This document shows positions 9,147 to 16,860 of a DNA stretch of 58,417 bases, one piece after another. The stretch is from Anaerolineaceae bacterium. GTDB taxonomy: Bacteria; Chloroflexota; Anaerolineae; Anaerolineales; Anaerolineaceae. Both the position numbers and the translations under genes were made by a program. Positions within the stretch are counted from its first letter, which is position 1. Each line of letters begins with the position of its first letter. The stretch covers positions 1-58,417 of the forward strand of contig JAGPFF010000011.1 in the NCBI GenBank assembly GCA_018056725.1, written 5' to 3'. Below the pieces are notes generated by a model. That model did no database searches, was not told where the DNA came from, and saw nothing but the letters and a program-made list of their open reading frames with translations.

Positions 9147-10490
9147 ATGACAGAGAAACCGATCATTTTTACCAAAAGCACCAAAAGCGCTGCCAGGATG
9201 CAGACCGATCTTGTTTTGCCGGATCCTGATGAGGCAGAACCGCTTATTGTGAAGCGATACCGGAAAGAAGCTTCCCGATTATACAAAACCCTTCCGCTTC
9301 CCAGTGGAAAAGAAGAGGAATGGCGACGTACTTCCTTACAGGGAATCGATTTTAGTGGTTTCAAGACCTCCACAGATCCACATTCCGATGCCATGACTTT
9401 GCCTTATGATCTTATGGCGCCTGTCGCTGGAGAAAAAAATGGCGGGCAGGTTTTCCTCACTCCGTTGAAAAGTCAAGTTCAATTGGAAGAAAGTATCCTT
9501 CAAAAAGGTGTCGTTTTTGGTTCCTTGAGGGATTTAGTAGATACCCAACCAACTCTGGTGGAAAAAGTCCTTTCGCGAGTAGACCTTTCCAATAGTGGAA
9601 AATTCGGCATACTGGCGGGTGCACTGGCGTTTAATGGCATTCTGCTTTATGTTCCGAAAGGAATCCATATCGAAATACCTATTCAAAGCCTTTATTGGGC
9701 ACCCGTTGAGGGGATCGCCCATTCACACCACGTGTTCGTATATCTCGAAGAAGATTCCTCCGCCACTTATGTGCATGAAGCTTCTTCCCCTGCAGGTTAC
9801 AGCGGCGAATCTTTACATGCGGGCTTGATGCATCTCTATGTTGGTCCTGGAGCTCATTTGAATTTTGTTGAACTGCAATCCTGGGGCGAAAACGTGATCA
9901 ATTTTACCCGGGAAGACGTCTTTGTTGAGCAAGATGGAAGCATCGATTGGATTTTTGGCGCACTGGGTAGTAAGTTAACCAAGAATTTTTCAACTCTAAA
10001 CCTGATTGGCGAAGGAAGTGTGGGAAAAATGTCGGGCTTCTACTTCACCGATAATGACCAACATCTAGACCACGATACACAGCAAAATCATCTGGCTGCC
10101 AATACCACGAGCGATCTGCTCTTCAAAGGTGCGCTGCTTGATCATAGTCGTTCAGTCTGGCAGGGTATGATTTATGTCGCGCCAAACGCTGTCAAAACGG
10201 ATGGCTACCAGGCAAACCGCAATTTAGTTTTAAGCCGTAATGCCAGGGCAGATTCCATCCCGGGTCTTGAAATCCTGACAGATGATGTTCGCTGTACACA
10301 TGGCGCGACAGTGGGCAAGATTGATGAGGATCAGATTTTTTATCTCGAAAGCCGTGGTCTGCCACATGAGATTGCAGAGCGGGTAATTGTTGAAGGGTTC
10401 TTTGATCCTATTATGCAGCGAATCCCTTTTGAAGGAGTTCGAAATCGTTTTAAGGCGGCAATATCAGAAAAAATGGAGCATATTGGTTGA
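9147..10490 (+). CDS. sufD: Fe-S cluster assembly protein SufD
   Basis: A 447-residue paralogue of SufB that pairs with it in the SufBC2D complex. It shows the same beta-helix core (GILLYVPKGIHIEIPIQSL, LHAGLMHLYVGPGAHLNFVE) and C-terminal domain with THGATVGKIDEDQIFYLESR. The ATG at 9147 was chosen over an in-frame TTG at 9141 because an AAAAGGA ribosome site sits eight to nine bases before the ATG and is too near the TTG. It follows sufB by 20 bases. The first 100 residues are poorly conserved, as is normal for SufD. Confidence 0.94.
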   Translation: MTEKPIIFTKSTKSAARMQTDLVLPDPDEAEPLIVKRYRKEASRLYKTLPLPSGKEEEWRRTSLQGIDFSGFKTSTDPHSDAMTLPYDLMAPVAGEKNGGQVFLTPLKSQVQLEESILQKGVVFGSLRDLVDTQPTLVEKVLSRVDLSNSGKFGILAGALAFNGILLYVPKGIHIEIPIQSLYWAPVEGIAHSHHVFVYLEEDSSATYVHEASSPAGYSGESLHAGLMHLYVGPGAHLNFVELQSWGENVINFTREDVFVEQDGSIDWIFGALGSKLTKNFSTLNLIGEGSVGKMSGFYFTDNDQHLDHDTQQNHLAANTTSDLLFKGALLDHSRSVWQGMIYVAPNAVKTDGYQANRNLVLSRNARADSIPGLEILTDDVRCTHGATVGKIDEDQIFYLESRGLPHEIAERVIVEGFFDPIMQRIPFEGVRNRFKAAISEKMEHIG

Positions 10491-10561
10491 GAAATCAAAT
10501 TAAGCCGATATGATAGAATGAAATGAATATCACTACACACAAAGAAAAAGGATCAACGGGT

Positions 10562-10852
10562 ATGAATTCAGTTCCATTCATGCGACCACCAGAACAGGAA
10601 TTTGAATACCAGGTTGGAGATTCGGTTGAAGTTTATTGCGACCATGAGAAAAACGGGGAAAGAATTCGTGGCTGGCTGAAGGGCATCGTGGTGCAGGTGG
10701 ATCCGAAAATGGTAGCGGTACAGTTCCGGACCAATGTCTATCTGACTGATGGCTGGATGGTTCCGGACCACATTCTCTGGTTTCCCCAGAATTCACAGCA
10801 TCTCCGCATTCCGGCGAAGAAAAGTCGAGTCGATCTTCCGAAGGCAGGATAG
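10562..10852 (+). CDS. Small protein of unknown function inside the suf operon
   Basis: About 96 residues, not recognised. After a short N-terminus it has an acidic beta-rich core (QVGDSVEVYCDHEKNGERIR, then GWLKGIVVQVDPKMVAVQF) that reads like an SH3-like or Tudor-like barrel, followed by LTDGWMVPDHILWF and a basic tail. One cysteine is present. The start at 10562 is preferred because AAGGA lies about ten bases before it; an upstream ATG at 10523 has no ribosome site. It sits 72 bases after sufD and ends 11 bases before sufS, in the same direction, so it is very probably co-expressed with the Suf proteins. A Suf accessory role is inference from position only. Confidence 0.7.
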   Translation: MNSVPFMRPPEQEFEYQVGDSVEVYCDHEKNGERIRGWLKGIVVQVDPKMVAVQFRTNVYLTDGWMVPDHILWFPQNSQHLRIPAKKSRVDLPKAG

Positions 10853-10862
10853 AAAAACCAGG

Positions 10863-12107
10863 ATGACTGCAAATCACCCGACCAAAAGTATCGGTGAGGG
10901 GTTGTTGGAGGATTTTCCCATCCTAAATATTGAAGTCCATCCAGGTATTCGTCTTACCTATTTGGATTCCGCCGCTACCTCACAAAAGCCCCTTCAGGTG
11001 ATTGAGGCGATGGATGCTTATTATCGGTCAACGAACGCCAACATACATCGTGGCGTACATGCGCTGGCTGAAAAAGCCACTGCTCAATATGAAGATGCGC
11101 GGAAAAAGGTTGCGGATTTCATTGGCAGCAAAAAGGTTGAAGAAGTCATTTTTACCCGTAATACCACTGAATCAATCAATCTGGTGGCAAATGCCTGGGG
11201 ACGCACAAACCTGAAAAATGGGGATCTTGTGGTACTAACCGAAATGGAACACCATTCAAATTTAGTCCCCTGGCAAATGCTTGCTGCCGAAAAGAGTCTA
11301 CGGCTTGAGTTCATCGAGGTTACCCCCGAGGGTGAACTTAATTTGGATAGTTACAAAAAGCTGCTCGATCAAAACCCAAAAGTAGTTGCATTTACCCAGA
11401 TGTCGAATGTGCTGGGCACGATTAATCCTGCCCGTGAAATGATCCGGATGGCAAAGCAGGTTGGTGCGATGACGCTCATGGATGCCGCTCAATCAGTACC
11501 TCATTTACCAGTCAATGTAGCCGATATAGATGCCGATTTTGTCGCATTTTCCGGTCATAAAATGTTAGGTCCAACAGGGATCGGCGTGTTATGGGGAAAA
11601 CTGGAAATGCTTTCAGCAATGCCACCTTTTTTAGGCGGTGGCGACATGATCAAGAAGGTATACCTGCGTTCTTTTACTGCCAATGACCTGCCGCACAAGT
11701 TCGAAGCAGGTACACCTGCCATTGCAGAGGCAATTGGTCTAGGAGCGGCAGTTGATTATCTCAATTTGATTGGGATGGAGACGATCGCCCGGTATGAACA
11801 GGAAATCACTGCCTATGCAATCGATCAATTGTCCAAGATTCCAGGTTTGACCATTCTTGGACCACAGGCGGACAAGAAAGGGGCGGTTTTAGCCTTTACC
11901 CTGGATGGCGTTCATCCGCATGATGTTGCGCAAATTCTGGATTCTGCGGGGATCGCGGTGCGAGCGGGTCATCATTGTGCGATGCCTTTGCATGATAAAT
12001 ACAATATTCCAGCTTCGACGAGAGCCAGTTTCTATTTGTACAACTCTCGCAAAGATGTGGATGTATTGGTAAGTGGAATCGAGACAGTAAAGAAATATTT
12101 TGGATAA
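10863..12107 (+). CDS. sufS: Cysteine desulfurase SufS
   Basis: A 414-residue group II cysteine desulfurase that takes sulfur from cysteine and passes the persulfide to SufU. It has YLDSAATSQKP, NANIHRGVHALAE, EMEHHSNLVPWQ, the PLP lysine in FSGHKMLGPTGIGVLWG and the persulfide cysteine in RAGHHCAMPLH near the C-terminus. The frame extends upstream to 10749, but the ATG at 10863 gives the family's normal N-terminus and clears the preceding gene. Its stop lies three bases before sufU, consistent with the enzyme and its sulfur acceptor being made together. Confidence 0.96.
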   Translation: MTANHPTKSIGEGLLEDFPILNIEVHPGIRLTYLDSAATSQKPLQVIEAMDAYYRSTNANIHRGVHALAEKATAQYEDARKKVADFIGSKKVEEVIFTRNTTESINLVANAWGRTNLKNGDLVVLTEMEHHSNLVPWQMLAAEKSLRLEFIEVTPEGELNLDSYKKLLDQNPKVVAFTQMSNVLGTINPAREMIRMAKQVGAMTLMDAAQSVPHLPVNVADIDADFVAFSGHKMLGPTGIGVLWGKLEMLSAMPPFLGGGDMIKKVYLRSFTANDLPHKFEAGTPAIAEAIGLGAAVDYLNLIGMETIARYEQEITAYAIDQLSKIPGLTILGPQADKKGAVLAFTLDGVHPHDVAQILDSAGIAVRAGHHCAMPLHDKYNIPASTRASFYLYNSRKDVDVLVSGIETVKKYFG

Positions 12108-12110
12108 ATC

Positions 12111-12518
12111 ATGGATGATCTTTATCGAGAAGTGATCATAGAACGTTATAAAAATCCGCTTTATCGCGGTGAGTTGGATCCGCATGATATTTCTTTTGAA
12201 GATGAAAATCCCTTATGCGGCGATCATATTCGCATTGATTTGCGCGTAGATGATCAAGGAATTATCCGGGAAGCGGGTTTTTCCGGTCACGGCTGTGCCA
12301 TTTCGCAGGCATCTGCTGATTTGCTTTTGGAATCCGTCATTGGAAAATCCACCGCGGAAATAAAAAAGCTTACAAAAGAGGATGTACTGGATCTATTGGG
12401 GATTGAATTGGGTCCGGTGCGTTTGAAATGTGCTCTCTTGCCGCTTAAAATCCTCAAAGCTGGAGTTTATGGTCTCGGCGAATCCAGTGACGATCTCTTG
12501 GAAAAAGTGGAGGATTAG
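12111..12518 (+). CDS. sufU: SufU zinc-dependent sulfur acceptor
   Basis: A 135-residue SufU. The three conserved cysteines are visible in NPLCGDHI, GHGCAISQAS and RLKCALLPL, with Asp in CGD; together they bind zinc and receive sulfur from SufS. The insertion between the second and third cysteines is the one that separates SufU from IscU scaffolds. It starts three bases after sufS and ends one base before the Rieske gene, so translation is coupled on both sides. Confidence 0.95.
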   Translation: MDDLYREVIIERYKNPLYRGELDPHDISFEDENPLCGDHIRIDLRVDDQGIIREAGFSGHGCAISQASADLLLESVIGKSTAEIKKLTKEDVLDLLGIELGPVRLKCALLPLKILKAGVYGLGESSDDLLEKVED

Positions 12519-12519
12519 C

Positions 12520-12852
12520 ATGGCTGAAACGACTTCAGAATCTCATTTTTATCGCCTTGGACTTGCAAAGGATTTTCCGCAGGGGGAAAGGATTTTTATT
12601 GAAATCGATCACAAACCGATCGTCATTTTTTGCCTCGGCGGAGAATTCTATGCCACTGGTGACATTTGCACGCATGATGGCGGTGCCATTGGGGAAGGCG
12701 AGATTGAAGGAGATGAAATTATCTGCCCCCGGCACGGCGCAAGATTCAACATCCGCACAGGTGACGCCGTTTCCCTACCAGCGGTTACCGGGATACCAGT
12801 TTATCCGATACGAATTGTCGACGAATTTTTAGAGATAGGAATTCCGGAATAA
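12520..12852 (+). CDS. Rieske-type [2Fe-2S] ferredoxin
   Basis: A 110-residue soluble protein with a single Rieske domain. The cluster ligands are CTH (DICTHDGGAIGEG) and CPRH (IICPRHGARFNI), giving two cysteines and two histidines. There is no membrane anchor or signal peptide. Proteins of this kind are often annotated as ferredoxin subunits of non-haem iron oxygenases, but they also recur at the end of suf operons, where a role in electron supply to the assembly machine is plausible. The ATG at 12520 has its AGGA ribosome site inside the end of sufU. No oxygenase gene is nearby. Confidence 0.92.
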   Translation: MAETTSESHFYRLGLAKDFPQGERIFIEIDHKPIVIFCLGGEFYATGDICTHDGGAIGEGEIEGDEIICPRHGARFNIRTGDAVSLPAVTGIPVYPIRIVDEFLEIGIPE

Positions 12853-12857
12853 AAACG

Positions 12858-12888
12858 AACGCCCCGATCGAGATAGATTGGGGCGTTT
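12858..12888. terminator. Strong hairpin terminator ending the suf operon
   Basis: A 12-bp stem (12858-12869 with 12876-12887, one G-T pair) with a six-base loop and a GC-rich core. The plus strand then has only three Ts, and the minus strand reads GTT then TTT, so it may act in both directions between the convergent suf operon and the PIG-L gene. Confidence 0.75.
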
Positions 12889-12892
12889 ACGA

Positions 12893-13546
12893 TCAGTCTG
12901 CTGAACAGCTAAAAGCCCCGATTATCCGCAGGATATCAAACCCTTCTGCAAATTTCCGTTCGACCAGCGCCCCATTTTTTACCAGAATAGATCGGGTTAG
13001 ATCCGGGTCAAAATAATATTTATCCTTATAGGTGGAATATTCCGCCAGGGCATTAATTTTTCGCTGTACATCTTCTTCATTAACTTCTACAAGGAATTGA
13101 GGAAAGAAGCCATAACTACTGCGAATCACATCATACCCTAAAACTGTTGTTCCCCGAAAGGCACGTAAACCCTCCTCGGTCACTGTCGCATGGTCCTGAT
13201 GGAGATCTGATTTTGTATGTAAAAAGACAATATCCGGATGGAAAGAATTACGGATCTCCAGCATGAACTCCAAAATTTCCTGTCTGAATTGGGGGAACCG
13301 CCTGGTCTCAAAAGTACCGATGACCACCTTCTCTTTGGGAACCCCTAACACATTCATACTGTTGTAGTGTTCCTCCACTATGTTTCTTAGAAGGGGATTT
13401 TTTTGATTATCTGAGAGGGTAACCGTGCGTAAGTCAGTTTGCCTGGATATATGTGAAATTAAGGCTCCACAACCAATTTCAATATCATCGGGATGAGCAC
13501 CGAAGAAACAAATTCGCTTACCAAAGAAGGTCATATCCTGGTTCAT
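12893..13546 (-). CDS. PIG-L/LmbE family deacetylase
   Basis: A 217-residue zinc-dependent N-deacetylase-like protein. The metal-binding motif is FFGAHPDDIEIGCG near the N-terminus, with the third ligand in LHQDHATV. Family members remove acetyl groups from N-acetylglucosaminyl substrates (PIG-L, MshB, BshB, LmbE). The ATG at 13546 is preferred to a GTG at 13552 that directly abuts the previous stop. It follows a methyltransferase gene without a gap worth mentioning, and they probably form a two-gene operon. No bacillithiol or mycothiol synthesis gene is nearby, so the substrate cannot be named; a cell-envelope glycan is a guess. Confidence 0.85.
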   Translation of the reverse strand: MNQDMTFFGKRICFFGAHPDDIEIGCGALISHISRQTDLRTVTLSDNQKNPLLRNIVEEHYNSMNVLGVPKEKVVIGTFETRRFPQFRQEILEFMLEIRNSFHPDIVFLHTKSDLHQDHATVTEEGLRAFRGTTVLGYDVIRSSYGFFPQFLVEVNEEDVQRKINALAEYSTYKDKYYFDPDLTRSILVKNGALVERKFAEGFDILRIIGAFSCSAD

Positions 13547-13552
13547 AGGCAC

Positions 13553-14353
13553 CTATTTTGTGGCGAGAATTCCGCCCACTACCTTTGTCATCACCAATTT
13601 ACCATCCTGATCCATGCGTTTCTTTGCGACCTCGCTGATCTGGCTCATGATCTTTTCAAAGTCGTCTTTATCCTCAAAGAGGCTGCCCCATAAGCGGCGG
13701 TCTTCAGACATGGAGGCACGGGTATATGCCATGTAAGGCTCTACCGAGTCAAATGTGAGTGGGTTTTCAAAGATATGCAGATCCACTTTTGAATAGAGAG
13801 ATTGAATTGTAGATAGAATCTCGCTCGAATATCGCGAACTGCCCGGCATGGGTGGAATGGGTTTGTGCGTGGCTTCACGAATGAGGTCATAGAAAAGTTG
13901 TTTATTATCAGGCATTGGACCGGTTGTAAAAAGCCTGCCTCCTGGTTTAGTGACGCGGTGCATTTCACGTATGGTGAAGGGAATATTTTCGGCATAATAA
14001 ATTGCGAAGCAGCAGGATACAAAATCGAAGCTCTCATCATCATACGGAAAGGACCGGTTGAAATCAAGCTGATCGAATTGAATTTTTGTCCCCAGGCGCT
14101 TATTTTCAGCTTTTGCCTGGGCAAGCAGATCTTCCGAGACATCTCCACCGGTAATTGTGGCATTTCCATTTAATTCATTGTGATAGGAAAAACATTGTTT
14201 CCCTGAGCCACAGCCAACGTCGAGGATGGCACAGCCGGGTTGTAATTGGATCAGGTCTAACATCCAACGGTCGATGTCTCGCGCTCCAAATTTGGAATGG
14301 ATGTCGATGCGAACAGCCAGGTCTTTGGTGGTTTCTTGAAAATCTATTTTCAT
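13553..14353 (-). CDS. SAM-dependent class I methyltransferase
   Basis: A 266-residue Rossmann-fold methyltransferase. Motif I is ILDVGCGSGKQCFSY around residue 43; the acidic residue after strand 2 is in GGDVSEDLL; motif IV is FDFVSCCFAIYY; and REMHRVTKPGGRLF follows as in UbiE/type 11 enzymes. The substrate is not evident. It is the first gene of a two-gene unit with the PIG-L deacetylase, with its own promoter and an AGAGGA ribosome site, which suggests joint modification of a sugar or glycolipid. There is no signal peptide. Confidence 0.85.
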   Translation of the reverse strand: MKIDFQETTKDLAVRIDIHSKFGARDIDRWMLDLIQLQPGCAILDVGCGSGKQCFSYHNELNGNATITGGDVSEDLLAQAKAENKRLGTKIQFDQLDFNRSFPYDDESFDFVSCCFAIYYAENIPFTIREMHRVTKPGGRLFTTGPMPDNKQLFYDLIREATHKPIPPMPGSSRYSSEILSTIQSLYSKVDLHIFENPLTFDSVEPYMAYTRASMSEDRRLWGSLFEDKDDFEKIMSQISEVAKKRMDQDGKLVMTKVVGGILATK

Positions 14354-14379
14354 TTTTCCTCTGAATGATTATTTTTTTA

Positions 14380-14407
14380 AGTATAAAGGGCTGTTCGCTC
14401 ATGTCAA
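14380..14407 (-). promoter_or_regulatory. Promoter for the methyltransferase/PIG-L unit
   Basis: On the minus strand, a perfect TTGACA (14402-14407), a 16-base spacer and TATACT (14380-14385). The -35 box begins eight bases after the hypE stop codon, marking these two genes as a transcription unit separate from the hyp operon. Confidence 0.75.
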
Positions 14408-14414
14408 GGCGCGA

Positions 14415-15476
14415 TTAGCAAATCCGCGGCAGCATTTCTCCACTCATGACGCTTAGCAATCGAGTGCCTCCAATACGTGTCGACAAATGAACTTCGCCAG
14501 CCGATTCAGCATGCACCCATCCAATCCGTTTGGCATCAGTCCCATAAGGATGCCTGTGCATTTCATCCAGGACTTCATCGACAAAAGGTTCTGGAAGTAT
14601 GACAATCACTTTACCTTCATTCGCCACATAAAGGGGGTCGAAACCTAACAGCTCACAGATGGCGTTCACTTCCGGTCTCACGGGAATCCGATCTTCGCGA
14701 ATGGTGATGCCTACCTGGCTTTGCTGGGAGATTTCGTTCAATGTAGTTGCCAAACCACCCCGGGTCGGGTCTCGCATGGCATGAATTTGCGGACAAATCT
14801 GAAGGATCTTCTGGATCAGATGATTGAGAGGCGCAGTATCCGACCGGATTTGAGAAACAACCCCCAACTCTCCCCGGGCAGCAAGGACTGCCATGCCATG
14901 ATCTCCTAAAGTTCCCGAAATGATGACAGCATCGCCAGGTTTGGCGTTGGCACCATTAATGGTGATTTCTCTAGATATTTTGGCAATACCTGTAGTTGAA
15001 ATAAAGAGACCATCAGCTTTTCCGTGTTCTACCACTTTCGTATCGCCGGCAACAATCGGGACGCCAGCCTCAGCAGCGGTATCCGCCATGGATTGTGCCA
15101 CTTTTGCGAGAACTTCCATCGGCAGACCTTCTTCCAAAATGAAGCTGGCAGTAAGACCAATTGGGGTTCCACCAGAGACAGCGATATCATTGATCGTTCC
15201 GGAAACCGCCAGCCGACCAATATCACCACCCGGGAAAAATAGTGGCGTTACTATGTGCGCGTCTGTACTGACTACAATGCGGAAATTGGATTCGTTTTCA
15301 AGTAGAGCAAAATCATTTCCGGCAAGCAACGCCGGGTTTGAGAAAGCCGGCAAGAAGATGCGATTGATTAAGTCCTGCGTCAGCAATCCACCTGATCCAT
15401 GCCCCATGACGATTGTTTCGTTGTGAGGCAGGGGCGCCGGACAAACGCTGCCTTGCATTTCAGGATAATCTTCCAT
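14415..15476 (-). CDS. hypE: Hydrogenase maturation protein HypE
   Basis: A 353-residue HypE. It belongs to the AIR synthase-like ATPases and dehydrates the carbamoyl group received from HypF to make the cyanide ligand of the [NiFe] active site. Visible are MGHGSGG near residue 24, the ATP-binding NDIAVSGGTPIGL and VAGDTKVVEHGKADG, DPTRGGLATTLNEI, and the C-terminal PRIC, whose terminal cysteine carries the thiocarbamate and thiocyanate. It is the last gene of hypABFCDE; hypD ends five bases upstream. Confidence 0.97.
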   Translation of the reverse strand: MEDYPEMQGSVCPAPLPHNETIVMGHGSGGLLTQDLINRIFLPAFSNPALLAGNDFALLENESNFRIVVSTDAHIVTPLFFPGGDIGRLAVSGTINDIAVSGGTPIGLTASFILEEGLPMEVLAKVAQSMADTAAEAGVPIVAGDTKVVEHGKADGLFISTTGIAKISREITINGANAKPGDAVIISGTLGDHGMAVLAARGELGVVSQIRSDTAPLNHLIQKILQICPQIHAMRDPTRGGLATTLNEISQQSQVGITIREDRIPVRPEVNAICELLGFDPLYVANEGKVIVILPEPFVDEVLDEMHRHPYGTDAKRIGWVHAESAGEVHLSTRIGGTRLLSVMSGEMLPRIC

Positions 15477-15481
15477 ACGAG

Positions 15482-16582
15482 TTAACCTTTTGCAGCTGGT
15501 GTTAAGCGGTAGCGATAATAGGCTTTACAAGCCCCTTCAGAGGAAACCATTGTCGCACCTAATGGTGTTTGAGGAGTGCATTCCTTACCAAAAGCAGGAC
15601 ATTGATGAGGTTTGCGGATGCCCTGGAGAATTTGACCGGATTGACAAATTGCTGATTCTTGCGTCTTAATTTCCTCGACGGAAAATCTTTTTTCAGCATC
15701 ATAAAAGGAATATTGCTGCCTGAGTCTGAGTCCGCTTTTCGGAATCAAGCCAATTCCGCGCCAGTTGCGATCACAAATCTCAAAGACCTGATTAATCATG
15801 TTTTGAGCGGTAAGGTTCCCTGCTTCGGTGACAACCCGAGAATATCCATTTTCAACGATATGGGTGCCTTTTTCTAACTGTTCTACCGTCATTAAGATCC
15901 CTTGCAAGAGGTCAAGAGGCTCAAACCCGGTAACAACTATAGGGATCTGGTATTTCTCAGCAATGGCATGATATTGATGGTAACCCATGACGGAGCAGAC
16001 ATGACCCGCTGCCAGAAATCCATTGACTCGATTTTGTGGGGAGCTGAGGATGGCATGCATCGCTGCGGGGACGGTTACCTGTGAAACGAGAAGCGAATAA
16101 TTCTTCAATCCTAAAGATTGGGCATAAAGGAGACTGGCGGCATTGACTGGAGCAGTGGTTTCAAAACCGATGGCGAAGAAAACCACCTCCTTTTCTGGAT
16201 TCTCCCGGGCGATACGGACTGCGTCAAGTGGAGAATAAACAATGCGCACATCGCCCCCCTTTGCCTTTATTGAAAAAAGATCTGTAGCCGAACCTGGAAC
16301 ACGCAGCATGTCACCAAATGAACAGAAGATCACATTCTGCTGGGAAGCGATCGCCAGTGCTTTATCGATTAATTCGAGGGAAGTGACGCAAACGGGGCAG
16401 CCAGGACCATGGACGAGTTCAATCTTTTCGGGCAAGAGTTGGTCAATTCCATGCTGCATGATGGAATGCGTTTGCCCGCCACAGATTTCCATGATCACCC
16501 ACTCCTTGGTTGTCTTCAGGTGAATCTGTTTGAGGACTTTCTTTACTAAATCAGCGTCACGGAACTCATCCAGATAGCGCAT
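15482..16582 (-). CDS. hypD: Hydrogenase maturation protein HypD
   Basis: A 366-residue HypD, the Fe-S scaffold on which the Fe(CN)2CO unit is built with HypC. Family signatures are [16 protein letters not shown] near residue 31, GPGCPVCVT near 80, [14 protein letters not shown] and [14 protein letters not shown]. The [4Fe-4S]-binding C-terminal region follows ([26 protein letters not shown]). Length is as usual for the family. It begins two bases after hypC, so the two partners are translationally linked. Confidence 0.97.
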   Translation of the reverse strand: MRYLDEFRDADLVKKVLKQIHLKTTKEWVIMEICGGQTHSIMQHGIDQLLPEKIELVHGPGCPVCVTSLELIDKALAIASQQNVIFCSFGDMLRVPGSATDLFSIKAKGGDVRIVYSPLDAVRIARENPEKEVVFFAIGFETTAPVNAASLLYAQSLGLKNYSLLVSQVTVPAAMHAILSSPQNRVNGFLAAGHVCSVMGYHQYHAIAEKYQIPIVVTGFEPLDLLQGILMTVEQLEKGTHIVENGYSRVVTEAGNLTAQNMINQVFEICDRNWRGIGLIPKSGLRLRQQYSFYDAEKRFSVEEIKTQESAICQSGQILQGIRKPHQCPAFGKECTPQTPLGATMVSSEGACKAYYRYRLTPAAKG

Positions 16583-16584
16583 GG

Positions 16585-16851
16585 TTATTCAGCAACTCCA
16601 GGTTGATCTGACAGTAGTTCTTGTTCAATTTGATCCAATTGACGGAATGCCTCAAGTGATTCTCGGGCTTCTTCCTCACTGAGACGGTTCAAAGCAAAGC
16701 CAGCATGGACGATCACATAGTCACCGACATTGGCTTCAGGTACTGCTTCCAGACACACCTCATGGCTAATGCCCCCAAAGTCGATCATCCCCATACGAAT
16801 GCCAGATAAATTACTGATCGAGCTAATTTTTCCGGGTACTGCCAGGCACAT
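16585..16851 (-). CDS. hypC: Hydrogenase maturation chaperone HypC
   Basis: An 88-residue HypC/HupF protein. It begins MCLAVPGKI, where the cysteine exposed after Met removal binds the iron unit, and it has [16 protein letters not shown], both diagnostic of HypC. It carries the Fe(CN)2CO group from HypD to the hydrogenase large subunit. Only one hypC-type gene is present in the window, in keeping with the single large subunit. The C-terminal 25 residues are acidic and helical. Confidence 0.97.
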   Translation of the reverse strand: MCLAVPGKISSISNLSGIRMGMIDFGGISHEVCLEAVPEANVGDYVIVHAGFALNRLSEEEARESLEAFRQLDQIEQELLSDQPGVAE

Positions 16852-16860
16852 AAACTACCT

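Noticed and set aside
14920..15426. 168-residue plus-strand open frame opposite hypE
   Set aside because: It is an antisense shadow of a well-conserved gene, has no ribosome site and no family features.
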